DNA from: Clostridia bacterium
GTDB taxonomy: Bacteria; Bacillota; Clostridia; Christensenellales; Aristaeellaceae
Assembly (NCBI GenBank): GCA_900769875.1
Contig: CAAGII010000083.1
Location: forward strand, 1 to 64,000
Direction of reading: 5' to 3'
DNA: 64,000 nt
Below the pieces are notes generated by a model. It searched no databases. It was not told the DNA's origin and saw nothing but the letters and a program-made list of their open reading frames with translations. Below, one piece after another: positions 15,456 through 23,130 of this stretch (positions are counted from its first letter, which is position 1; the number at the start of each line of letters is the position of its first letter). The position numbers were made by a program, and so were the translations under genes.

Positions 15456-16268
15456 ATGAAGGATTCACCGCTTGTTTGCCGTCGCGCGCTGCATGCGCTG
15501 ACGCTGCTTGTGCTTTGCGCGGGTCTGTGCGTGACGGGCGTGATGACCGCGGGGCTGCTGCGCGCGGAACCGGACGCGCCCGCGTCTGAGCCCGCGCCCA
15601 CGGGCGCGCCGAGCCAGTCGCCCCTGCCGCTTTCGGGGCTGACCGTCGCGCTTGATCCCGGGCACGGCGGCTACGACGGCGGCGCGCGCTGCCGCGACAG
15701 CGGCGTATGGGAAAAGGCGCTGAACCTTGAGGTGGCTCAGCGCCTTGAGGCGTCGCTCGCAAAGCTTGGCGCGCAGGTGGTGATGACCCGCCGCACGGAT
15801 ACCGACCTGTGCGGCCCTGAGCGGAGCGCGACCAAAACGAAAAAGCGGCAGGATATGGAGCGCCGCGTCGCCATCGCGTCGGAGGCGGGGGCGGACATGG
15901 TGCTTTCCATCCACATGAACGAGTACCGCAGCCGCCGCGAGAGTGGCCCGCAGGTGTTCTACCGCGAGGGCAGCGCGCCCTCACGGCTGCTGGCGGGCTG
16001 CCTGCAGGACGCGCTGATTGGGGAGCTTTCGCCCGCAAGGCGGCGCAGTGCCATGGCGGGTGACTATTTCATCTTGCAGCTTGACGTGCCCAGCTGCCTT
16101 GTGGAGTGCGGCTTCATCTCCAACGCGGAGGAGGAGCGCCTGCTGCTTGACGCGTCCTATCAGCAGCGCCTCGCGGACGCGGTGGCGCAGGGCGTGCTGG
16201 AATACGTCACGCTTGCACGCCGTTTGCGCGAAGCCCCGCAACAAACGCCTCTGGCAGCGGCGCGGTGA
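15456..16268 (+). CDS. N-acetylmuramoyl-L-alanine amidase (Amidase_3, CwlD-like)
   Basis: 270 aa exported zinc amidase that cuts the bond between MurNAc and L-Ala. An N-terminal hydrophobic segment (about residues 12-35) is a signal or anchor, then a short Pro/Ala/Ser linker. Zinc ligands and catalytic Glu are in DPGHGGYDGG (about 66-75), the Glu of the EKALNLE strand, SIHMNE and VECGFISN near residue 215. Length and single-domain build resemble CwlD, the spore-cortex amidase of endospore formers, but no other spore gene is nearby. AGGAGG lies 6 nt before ATG 15456. The upstream DnaA-box region suggests DnaA-linked control (inference). Its 3' end overlaps rluD on the other strand by 62 bp. 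Confidence 0.88.
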   Translation: MKDSPLVCRRALHALTLLVLCAGLCVTGVMTAGLLRAEPDAPASEPAPTGAPSQSPLPLSGLTVALDPGHGGYDGGARCRDSGVWEKALNLEVAQRLEASLAKLGAQVVMTRRTDTDLCGPERSATKTKKRQDMERRVAIASEAGADMVLSIHMNEYRSRRESGPQVFYREGSAPSRLLAGCLQDALIGELSPARRRSAMAGDYFILQLDVPSCLVECGFISNAEEERLLLDASYQQRLADAVAQGVLEYVTLARRLREAPQQTPLAAAR

Positions 16269-17127
16269 AGGTCATGCGCTCGCCGCTTGACGGGTGCGTG
16301 AAGGAGAGCGACCACGCGTGCAGCATCAGCCGCGGCACCTTCGCGCCGCGCGGCGAGCCATAGATCGGGTCGCCGCACACGGGATGGCCGATGTGCTTCA
16401 TATGCACGCGGATCTGATGCGTGCGCCCGGTGAGGATGTGCACGTCCAGCAGCGTGCAGGCGCGTCCGCGCGCAAGCACGCGCCACTCGGTGATGGCCTC
16501 GCGCCCCTCGGGATCGACCGCCATCTTTTTGCGATCCTTTTTGCTGCGCGCGATGGCGGCCTCGATGCGGCCCTCGTCCTGCGAAATGGCGCCGTCCACC
16601 AGCGCGCGGTAGTGCTTTTCCATCTGCCGCTCCTGCAGCTGGCGGCTGAGGCTCAGCTGCGAGGCATCGTTCTTCGCCACCAGCAGCAGCCCCGATGTGT
16701 CCTTGTCCAGCCGGTGCACGATGCCCGGGCGCGTCTCACCCCCGATGGAGCCCAGATGCTCCAGATGGTGCAGCAGCGCGTTCACCAGCGTGCCGTCCTC
16801 GTTGCCCGCTGCGGGATGCACCACCATGCCGCAGGGCTTGACGACCACGGCAAGATCATCGTCCTGATAGAGAATCTCCAGCGGAATATCCTGCGCCTCG
16901 GGCGTGGCGGGCCTTGGCGGCGGACAGACGAGCGTCACCTCCGCGCCCTGCGCGGGTCTTGCGCCCGCCTTTTTTTCCACACTGCCCGCCACGGCGCAGT
17001 AGCCCTCCGCCATCAGCGCGGCGACGCGGCTGCGCGTCAGCCCCGTGCGCTCGCTCAGCTGCACATCCAGCCGCCTGCCGTCGGACACGATGCGCCAGCG
17101 CGTTTCCTCCATTGGCTGCATGGTCAT
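16207..17127 (-). CDS. RluA/RluD family 23S rRNA pseudouridine synthase
   Basis: 306 aa. An N-terminal S4 RNA-binding domain (about residues 15-65) precedes a pseudouridine synthase domain with the catalytic Asp in HRLDKDTSGLL (about residue 139) and the family's RTHQIRVHM and HAW motifs. It converts specific uridines of 23S rRNA to pseudouridine; RluD is the closest named type but the site specificity is inferred. The start overlaps the lspA stop (ATGA at 17124-17127). lspA-rluD is the standard Bacillota pair (lspA-ylyB in B. subtilis). Confidence 0.92.
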   Translation of the reverse strand: MTMQPMEETRWRIVSDGRRLDVQLSERTGLTRSRVAALMAEGYCAVAGSVEKKAGARPAQGAEVTLVCPPPRPATPEAQDIPLEILYQDDDLAVVVKPCGMVVHPAAGNEDGTLVNALLHHLEHLGSIGGETRPGIVHRLDKDTSGLLLVAKNDASQLSLSRQLQERQMEKHYRALVDGAISQDEGRIEAAIARSKKDRKKMAVDPEGREAITEWRVLARGRACTLLDVHILTGRTHQIRVHMKHIGHPVCGDPIYGSPRGAKVPRLMLHAWSLSFTHPSSGERMTFTAPLPEAFVAGLRANGVQA

Positions 17128-17570
17128 TTGCTTTCCCAGTCTCCTTTGCAAAAGATGAGCGACGCCGCCATCAGCGCGCAGCCCACGCACAGCGCCGCGT
17201 CCGCCACGTTGAACACCGCGAAGCGGAACAGCAGCACCTCCACCATATCCGTCACATACCCCAACAAGAGCCGGTCGAGCATGTTGCCCACCGCGCCCCC
17301 CAGCATCAGCGCCGCCGCCGTGCGGCTGAGCGGACCGAGCCGGAAGCGGCGCAGCGCCAGCGCGCCCGCCACAATCACCGCAACGCTCGCAAGCCCCAGC
17401 AGCCACGCGTGCCCGCTGAGCATGCTGAACGCCATGCCCGTGTTGACCGTATACCGCAGCCCCAAAACGCCCGGAATCAGCGCGACAGGCTCCGTGAGCG
17501 TGCGCGCCCAGGCCTTCGCCGCCTGATCGGCCGCGACCACAAGCAGCGAAAGAAACGCATATCGCAGCAT
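17124..17570 (-). CDS. lspA: Signal peptidase II
   Basis: 148 aa, four membrane helices. This aspartic protease removes signal peptides from prolipoproteins such as the one encoded at 4680-5219. Catalytic region: NTGMAFSML, then GNMLDR with the first catalytic Asp (about residue 103), and FNVADA with the second (about 124). It starts 3 nt after the DUF5665 stop, and its own stop overlaps rluD. Confidence 0.95.
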   Translation of the reverse strand: MLRYAFLSLLVVAADQAAKAWARTLTEPVALIPGVLGLRYTVNTGMAFSMLSGHAWLLGLASVAVIVAGALALRRFRLGPLSRTAAALMLGGAVGNMLDRLLLGYVTDMVEVLLFRFAVFNVADAALCVGCALMAASLIFCKGDWESK

Positions 17571-17572
17571 GT

Positions 17573-17857
17573 CTACTCCAATCTGCTCTGCACAAATTCG
17601 ACCAGCCGCACCAGAAAATCCCCGATGATGGGCAGATTCTGCTGCGCCAGCTTCTGCAGCGCAAGCACCAGGATCGCGCCCAGCACCGTAAAGCCGACCG
17701 CCATCCCCGCGCCGCGCACAAGCCCTGCCAGCAGCTGCGTGCGGTAGAACCTGCGCCGGTCGTCCAGATAATCGAGATACTCCGGCAGCCGCAGCCGCTC
17801 CAGCGCGCGGAAATAATCCTCCATCGTATTCGCCACACGCCGCCGCTTTTCCTTCAT
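17573..17857 (-). CDS. DUF5665 domain membrane protein
   Basis: 94 aa. A charged N-terminal half (MKEKRRR..., with YFRALERLRLPEYLDYL) is followed by one or two hydrophobic segments (about residues 43-72) and a short amphipathic tail. This matches the small DUF5665 family often found next to lspA in Clostridia; no function is established. ATG 17857 is chosen over an in-frame TTG two codons earlier because AGGGG lies upstream at proper spacing. It heads the lspA-rluD operon. Confidence 0.75.
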   Translation of the reverse strand: MKEKRRRVANTMEDYFRALERLRLPEYLDYLDDRRRFYRTQLLAGLVRGAGMAVGFTVLGAILVLALQKLAQQNLPIIGDFLVRLVEFVQSRLE

Positions 17858-17945
17858 TGGCAACCCCTTCCCTGCGCTTTACGGGCGTAGCTTGCCCGCG
17901 CGCCGCGCGCGCAATGCGCCGCACGACAGAAATTTGCAAAAACGC

Positions 17946-17974
17946 TTGACAAACGGATACCTCCATGCTATAAT
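17946..17974 (+). promoter_or_regulatory. Consensus promoter of tRNA-Pro
   Basis: Perfect TTGACA (17946-17951), 17-bp spacer, perfect TATAAT (17969-17974) with an upstream TGC extension. Confidence 0.92.
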
Positions 17975-18000
17975 CATGATGTTCGCTGAAAGGCGGATGA

Positions 18001-18074
18001 CTGGGTGTGGCGCAGTTTGGTAGCGTGCCTGAATGGGGTTCAGGAGGCCGGAAGTTCAAGTCTTCTCACCCAGA
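18001..18074 (+). tRNA. tRNA-Pro (GGG)
   Basis: Cloverleaf with acceptor CTGGGTG/CACCCAG, discriminator A, anticodon stem CCTGA/TCAGG and loop ATGGGGT, giving anticodon GGG. CCA is not encoded. It is a single-gene unit with its own promoter and terminator. Confidence 0.95.
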
Positions 18075-18079
18075 CTGGA

Positions 18080-18108
18080 GAAGCGGTTGTGTGACCGCTT
18101 CTTTTTTT
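18080..18108 (+). terminator. Terminator of tRNA-Pro
   Basis: GAAGCGGT (18080-18087) with ACCGCTTC (18094-18101), followed by seven T's. Confidence 0.93.
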
Positions 18109-18133
18109 GCACCCCCAAATCCCACGCGCGCTC

Positions 18134-18162
18134 TTGCCTTGCGCCGCGCGGGGTGCTACAAT
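18134..18162 (+). promoter_or_regulatory. Promoter of the ABC exporter operon
   Basis: TTGCCT (18134-18139), 17 bp, TGC-extended TACAAT (18157-18162). Confidence 0.7.
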
Positions 18163-18209
18163 AGAAGCAATCCTGCAGTCTGACAAGTGTATTCAAAGGA
18201 GAAGCCGCC

Positions 18210-19982
18210 ATGTCCGCCACGAAGTCCGCCCGTCCCATGAAGACCTCGACCCTCATCCGCCGCTTTCTGCCCTATTACCGCCGCTACTGGAAAACGGTGG
18301 TCTTTGACCTGAGCTGCGCCGCGCTCACCACCGTGTGCGAGCTGGTGCTGCCCATGATCGTGCGCGCCATCACCGCCACCGCCACGGTCGATCCGCTGCT
18401 GCTCACGGTGCCCTATGTGCTGCGGCTGGGCGCGCTGTACATGCTGCTGCGCGTCATCGACGCGGCGGCCAGCTACTACATGCAGTCGGTGGGTCACATC
18501 ATGGGCAGCCAGCTGGAGACCGATATGCGCTCCGACCTGTTTGGCCACCTGCAGAAGCTGTCCTTCTCCTACTACAGCGGAACGAAGGTCGGGCAGATCA
18601 TGTCGCGCATCACCTCCGACCTGTTTGAGGTGACGGAGTTCGCGCACCACTGCCCGGAGGAGTTCTTCATCGCGGGCATCAAGATCGCGGTCAGCTTTGT
18701 GCTGCTGCTGGGCATGAACGTGCCCCTGACGCTGATGATGTTCGCCGTGCTGCCCTTCATGCTGGCCTTTGCGCGCTACTACAACCACCGCTTCCGCTCC
18801 ACCTTCCGCGCGCGCAACCGGCAGGTGGGCGAGATCAACGCGCAGGTGGAGGACAGTTTGCTTGGCATCCGCGTGGTGAAATCCTTCGCCAACGAGGAGA
18901 TCGAGGAGCGCAAGTTCGAGGAGGGCAACCGCCGCTTCCTTGACCTGAAGGCGCTCAGCTACCGCTACATGGCGCAGTTCGGCACCTCCAACCGCATTTT
19001 TGACGGGCTGATGTACATTCTCATCGTGGTCGCGGGCGCGATCATGATCGGCAAGGAGCAGCTCTCGCTGGCGGATTTCACCGCGTACCTGCTCTACGCG
19101 GGCGTGCTGCTCAACTCCATCCGCCGCATTGTGGAATTTATCGAGCAGTTCCAGCGCGGCATGACGGGCATCGAGCGCTTCTATGAAATCATGGACGTGG
19201 AGCCTGATATCACCGACGCGCCCGACGCGCGCGAGCTGCAAAACGTGCGCGGCGCGGTCGCCTTTGAGGACGTGGGCTTCCATTACGGCGACGACAGCGT
19301 GAATGTGCTTCGCCACCTGACGCTGGAGGTGAAGCCCGGGCAGTCCATCGCGCTGGTCGGGCCCAGCGGCTCGGGCAAAACCACGCTGTGCAGCCTGATT
19401 CCCCGCTTCTACGACGTCACCGAGGGGCGCATCCTCATCGACGGGCAGGATGTGCGCACCCTCACCCAGCGCTCGCTGCGTCAGGCCATCGGCGTGGTGC
19501 AGCAGGATGTGTACCTCTTCTCCGGCACGGTGCTGGAGAATATCGCCTACGGCAAGCCCGGCGCGAGCCGCGAGGAGATTGTGCAGGCCGCGAAAATGGC
19601 CGGCGCGCACGATTTCATCATGAGCCTGCCGGACGGCTACGATACCTATGTGGGCGAGCGCGGCGTGCGCCTCTCCGGCGGACAGAAGCAGCGCGTGTCC
19701 ATCGCGCGCGTGTTCCTCAAGAATCCGCCCATCCTCATTCTGGACGAGGCGACCTCCGCGCTGGACAACGAGAGCGAGCATCTGGTGCAGCAGTCGCTGG
19801 AAAAGCTCGCGCACGGCCGCACGGTGTTCACCATCGCCCACCGCCTGACCACCATCAAGGGCGCGGACGTGATCTGGGTGCTGACCGAGAAGGGCGTGGA
19901 GGAAATGGGCAGCCACGACGAGCTGATCCGCAAGGGCGGGCTCTACGCCCACCTGTACGACATGTATACCACCAACGCGTAA
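18210..19982 (+). CDS. ABC transporter, fused permease and ATPase (exporter type)
   Basis: 590 aa half-transporter expected to work as a dimer. The N-terminal six-helix exporter domain covers about residues 1-330. The nucleotide-binding domain has Walker A GPSGSGKTT near 385, signature LSGGQKQR near 487 and Walker B ILILDEATSALD near 510, then a switch His in IAHRLTT. The build is MsbA/LmrA-like (lipid, peptide or drug export); the substrate is unknown. AAAGGAG lies before ATG 18210. It is the first gene of a four-gene run ending at 22522. Confidence 0.9.
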   Translation: MSATKSARPMKTSTLIRRFLPYYRRYWKTVVFDLSCAALTTVCELVLPMIVRAITATATVDPLLLTVPYVLRLGALYMLLRVIDAAASYYMQSVGHIMGSQLETDMRSDLFGHLQKLSFSYYSGTKVGQIMSRITSDLFEVTEFAHHCPEEFFIAGIKIAVSFVLLLGMNVPLTLMMFAVLPFMLAFARYYNHRFRSTFRARNRQVGEINAQVEDSLLGIRVVKSFANEEIEERKFEEGNRRFLDLKALSYRYMAQFGTSNRIFDGLMYILIVVAGAIMIGKEQLSLADFTAYLLYAGVLLNSIRRIVEFIEQFQRGMTGIERFYEIMDVEPDITDAPDARELQNVRGAVAFEDVGFHYGDDSVNVLRHLTLEVKPGQSIALVGPSGSGKTTLCSLIPRFYDVTEGRILIDGQDVRTLTQRSLRQAIGVVQQDVYLFSGTVLENIAYGKPGASREEIVQAAKMAGAHDFIMSLPDGYDTYVGERGVRLSGGQKQRVSIARVFLKNPPILILDEATSALDNESEHLVQQSLEKLAHGRTVFTIAHRLTTIKGADVIWVLTEKGVEEMGSHDELIRKGGLYAHLYDMYTTNA

Positions 19983-19994
19983 GGAGGAACCGAC

Positions 19995-21458
19995 ATGACG
20001 CTTTTCAAGGCTACCATGAGCCAGAAGGATGAGCTGTGCGCGCTGTACCGCACGGTATGCGAGGGCATGAACGACGCCGGGATCACCAACTGGCGCTGGG
20101 GCGAATACCCGGCGGAGGACATGGTGGAGGACGATCTGCGCGCGGGCACGCTCTACTGCCTTAAGGACGAAAGCGGCGTGTACGCCGCGCTGACCATTGA
20201 CGACACGCAGCCCGAGGAGTACGCGGATGTGAACTGGCTGTTCGGCACGCATCCGGGCGTGTTCCACCGCCTGGCCATCCATCCGGACAGGCAGGGGCAG
20301 GGCGTGGGCAAGCTTGTGCTGCGGGAGACGGAGGAGCTTCTTCGCGCCATGGGCTGCGACAGCCTGCGCTGCGACACCTACATCCAGAACCTGCGCGCGC
20401 AGCGGCTCTACAGCGGAAACGGCATGCGCAGTGCGGGAACCATCCGCCTTTTCTCGCGTCCGCTGCCCTTCCCGTGCTACGAAAAGCCCCTCACGGATGA
20501 TTGTCCCCTGCTGCCCCTGCGCATGACGCCCGCCTTCCGCGGCGGCAGCCTCACGCCGTGGGGCGGCGACAGGCTGCGCACGCTCTACGGCAAGCCCATT
20601 GCGGAAACGCCCACGGGCGAAAGCCTGGAGGTCAGCTGCATCCCCGGGCTGTGCTCGCGCGACGCGACGGGCGCGGAGCTGCCGCAGCTGGTGGCGCGCT
20701 GGGGCGAGCGCTTTGCCGGGCGCTACGCCGCGCGGCCCTTCCCGCTGCTGCTCAAGCTGATTGACGCGCGCGAGAGCCTCAGCGTGCAGGTGCATCCGGA
20801 CGATGTGTACGCCGCCGCCGCCGAGCACGGCAAGCTTGGCAAGACGGAGGCGTGGCTGATTCTGGACGCGCCGGAGGACGGCGAGCTGGTGTACGGCATC
20901 CGCCCGGGCGTGAACCTTGAGCAGCTGCGACGGGCCTGCGAGGCGGGGGACGCGGTGGAGCCGCTGCTGCGCCGCGTCAAGGTCAGGCCGGGCGACGTGT
21001 GCTTCATTCCCGCCGGATGCGTGCATGCCATCGGCGCGGGGATCATGCTCTACGAAATTCAGCAGTCGTCCGACGTGACCTACCGCTTCTACGACTGGAA
21101 TCGCGTGGACGCAAAGGGCAACCGCCGCGAGCTGCATCTTGCAAAGGCGCTGGACGTGACCGACATGAGCTTTTCGCTCAGCCCCGTGCCCGCGCCGGAG
21201 GACGCGTATGCCCGCGTGCTGGATGAGAAATACTTCACGCTCGATCTCTACCGCGTGTCAAAGGCGCAGGCGCTTGCGCCCGTGCGCGATTTCGCGCTGC
21301 TGACCGTGCTTGAGGGCGACGTGGCGCTCTGCTGGCAGGGCGGCGAAATGCGCCTTGCGGCGGGCGAGAGCGTGTACATCCCCACATGCGCGCCCGCGCT
21401 GCATCTTAAGGGCTGCGGCCGCGCGGCGGTGAGCATGCCCTCGGGCGCGGACGAATGA
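19995..21458 (+). CDS. GNAT acetyltransferase - mannose-6-phosphate isomerase fusion
   Basis: 487 aa in one frame. Residues 1-~150 are a GNAT N-acetyltransferase with the acetyl-CoA loop (LAIHPDRQGQGVGKLV, about 94-109). From about residue 158 the protein is a class I mannose-6-phosphate isomerase of the short cupin type, with zinc ligands in QVHPDD (265-270), KTEAW (about 283) and the His of GCVHAIG (about 343), plus the YRFYDWNR active-site strand. ManA interconverts fructose-6-P and mannose-6-P. The two activities are not normally joined. No ATG with a good ribosome site is obvious at the junction, so the fusion is probably the real product. It starts 12 nt after the exporter, with GGAGGA upstream. 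Confidence 0.82.
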   Translation: MTLFKATMSQKDELCALYRTVCEGMNDAGITNWRWGEYPAEDMVEDDLRAGTLYCLKDESGVYAALTIDDTQPEEYADVNWLFGTHPGVFHRLAIHPDRQGQGVGKLVLRETEELLRAMGCDSLRCDTYIQNLRAQRLYSGNGMRSAGTIRLFSRPLPFPCYEKPLTDDCPLLPLRMTPAFRGGSLTPWGGDRLRTLYGKPIAETPTGESLEVSCIPGLCSRDATGAELPQLVARWGERFAGRYAARPFPLLLKLIDARESLSVQVHPDDVYAAAAEHGKLGKTEAWLILDAPEDGELVYGIRPGVNLEQLRRACEAGDAVEPLLRRVKVRPGDVCFIPAGCVHAIGAGIMLYEIQQSSDVTYRFYDWNRVDAKGNRRELHLAKALDVTDMSFSLSPVPAPEDAYARVLDEKYFTLDLYRVSKAQALAPVRDFALLTVLEGDVALCWQGGEMRLAAGESVYIPTCAPALHLKGCGRAAVSMPSGADE

Positions 21459-21473
21459 TGGGAGACAGGCGCC

Positions 21474-22037
21474 ATGCGACTGCTTTTTCTGCTGGGCGAA
21501 CAGGCCGTGGGCAAAATGACGGTGGGGCAGGCCATTGCCGCGAAAACGCCGATGAAGCTGTTCCACAACCACATGACCATCGAGCCGGTGATCGAGCTTT
21601 GCGGCAGGTACGACGGCGAGGCCGTGACGCAGCTGCGCGAGGTGTACTTTGACGCGTTCGCGCGCGCCGCTCAGTACGGGCTGATCTTCACCTATGTGTT
21701 CGCCTTTGACATGCCAAGCGAGTGGTCGTACATCGCGCATGTGGCGGAAAAATTCGAGCGCGTCGGCGCGCAGGTCGACTATTGCGAGCTGGTCGCGCCG
21801 CTTGCCACGCGCCTCGCGCGCAACCTGACCGAAAACCGCCTGCGCGAGAAGCCCAGCAAGCGCGACACGGCGTTCTCCGAGCGGCTCATCCGCGAAAGCC
21901 GCCACCGCTGCGTGTCAGAGCCCGGCGAATGCCCGTGGAAAAGCTACCTGCGGCTTGACAACTCGCAGCTTGACCCCGACGAGGCGGCGGAGCGGATCAT
22001 CGACTTTTTCGGCATTGAGAGGAGGAAAAACGCGTGA
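21474..22037 (+). CDS. Small P-loop kinase-like ATPase
   Basis: 187 aa. A P-loop at the very start (GEQAVGKMTVGQ, residues 8-19) resembles shikimate/adenylylsulfate-kinase-like proteins. No complete lid or substrate motif lets me name a substrate. Such proteins are commonly annotated only as AAA-family or kinase-like. GGGAGA precedes ATG 21474, 15 nt after the isomerase stop. The stop overlaps the next start by 4 nt, so it is coupled to the Nudix gene. Confidence 0.65.
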   Translation: MRLLFLLGEQAVGKMTVGQAIAAKTPMKLFHNHMTIEPVIELCGRYDGEAVTQLREVYFDAFARAAQYGLIFTYVFAFDMPSEWSYIAHVAEKFERVGAQVDYCELVAPLATRLARNLTENRLREKPSKRDTAFSERLIRESRHRCVSEPGECPWKSYLRLDNSQLDPDEAAERIIDFFGIERRKNA

Positions 22038-22522
22038 AGGACATCCTTTTTCGCGACGGGAGCGGCGTGTTCGGCTTCCGCGCCGCCGCCGTGGTGGTGG
22101 AGAACGGCTGCGTACTGCTGCAGCGCCCGGACGATGATCCCGGCTACGCCTTTCCCGGCGGGCATGTGAGCTTTGGCGAAGCCTGCGAGGCGACGCTGAA
22201 GCGCGAATTTCAGGAGGAAATGGGCGCGCAGCTCGCGGTGGAGGACATGCTCTGGGCGGCGGAGCTTTTCTTCCCGTGGGGCGACAGGCCGTGCCATCAG
22301 CTGTGCCTGTATTTCCGCGCGCGCCTGACGGACAGCACAACGCCCCGCAGCGGCAGCTTCCGAGGCGTGGAGGAAATGGAGGGCAGGCGCATGCGCATGG
22401 GCTTTTACTGGGTGCCCCTGACGCAGTGCACAAGCCCGGACTTTCCGATCTATCCCGAGCAGTGCCGCAGCCTGCTTACGCGCCTGAACGAGGGCGCGAG
22501 CCATTTTATCTACCGCGAGTGA
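22034..22522 (+). CDS. Nudix hydrolase
   Basis: 162 aa with a complete Nudix box: GGHVSFGE at about residues 41-48, then REFQEEMG. This family cleaves nucleoside diphosphates linked to another moiety. The specific substrate is unknown. The start is GTG 22034, overlapping the previous stop (GTGA). It is the last gene before a terminator. Confidence 0.88.
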   Translation: MKDILFRDGSGVFGFRAAAVVVENGCVLLQRPDDDPGYAFPGGHVSFGEACEATLKREFQEEMGAQLAVEDMLWAAELFFPWGDRPCHQLCLYFRARLTDSTTPRSGSFRGVEEMEGRRMRMGFYWVPLTQCTSPDFPIYPEQCRSLLTRLNEGASHFIYRE

Positions 22523-22555
22523 CCGGCATGCCTGGCATGCTCCCCGATCGCGCGG

Positions 22556-22580
22556 AATGCCGGAATGCTCCGGCATTTTT
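22556..22580 (+). terminator. Terminator of the exporter-Nudix operon
   Basis: AATGCCGGA (22556-22564) with TCCGGCATT (22569-22577), 4-nt loop, followed by TTT. Confidence 0.85.
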
Positions 22581-22656
22581 ATGTACAGCGAATCAAACGC
22601 GGCGTCTGCGCGTCTATCAAGTGAAAAGCGCTTTGATACCAAAGGGAGGCGACACC

Positions 22657-23130
22657 ATGGACAGGGACGACTTTGCCTGGCGCGTGACGGAGATGCGCCA
22701 CAGCCTCTACCGCGTCGCGGCAAGCTATCTGCGCGCTGACGCGGACAGGCTGGACGCGGTATCCGAGGCGATCGCGCGGGCGTGGGAAAAGCGCGGAACG
22801 CTGCGCGACGAAGCATTGTTTTCAACGTGGCTGACCCGCATCCTCATCCGCGAATGCATCAACATCCAGCGCAGGCAGCGCCGCGCCGTGCCCGTGGAGA
22901 CGCTGCCCGAGCAGCCAGGGGAGGCGGACGGCGATCTGCCCCTGCTCCTGCGGGGCGCAATCGGCGCGCTGCCGCAGCGGCAGCGAACCATGGTGGTGCT
23001 GCATTACATGGAGGGCATGGACGTGCGCGGAATTGCGCGCGTGATGGGCACGACGCGCGGCGCGGTGTGCGCGGGGCTGTCCCGCGCGCGCGAGGGGCTG
23101 CGCAGGGCGATGGAGGAGGAATGGCAATGA
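22657..23130 (+). CDS. ECF-type RNA polymerase sigma factor (native pair)
   Basis: 157 aa, with region 2 over residues ~10-70 and region 4 over ~100-155 including the helix-turn-helix around MDVRGIARVMG. No region 3 is present, typical of ECF sigma factors. GGGAGG precedes ATG 22657. Base composition matches the chromosome. The stop overlaps the downstream membrane protein by 4 nt (ATGA), the usual arrangement for a sigma and its anti-sigma. Confidence 0.88.
   Translation: MDRDDFAWRVTEMRHSLYRVAASYLRADADRLDAVSEAIARAWEKRGTLRDEALFSTWLTRILIRECINIQRRQRRAVPVETLPEQPGEADGDLPLLLRGAIGALPQRQRTMVVLHYMEGMDVRGIARVMGTTRGAVCAGLSRAREGLRRAMEEEWQ

Noticed and set aside
15456..16268. Using the CwlD-like amidase as proof that the organism sporulates
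   Set aside because: Single-domain Amidase_3 enzymes also serve in vegetative growth, and no other spore gene is in the window.
18156..21137. Very long open frame on the minus strand opposite the ABC exporter and the GNAT-ManA gene, and many similar antisense frames elsewhere
   Set aside because: High GC makes antisense stops rare. These frames are His/Arg/Ala-rich, match no family, lack ribosome sites and lie opposite genes with clear motifs.
22611..22616. CGTCTA as an ECF-type -10 before the native sigma gene, and the same hexamer at 24683-24688 before the acquired one
   Set aside because: No GAAC-like -35 lies at 16-17 bp in either place, so autoregulation cannot be claimed from these hexamers.
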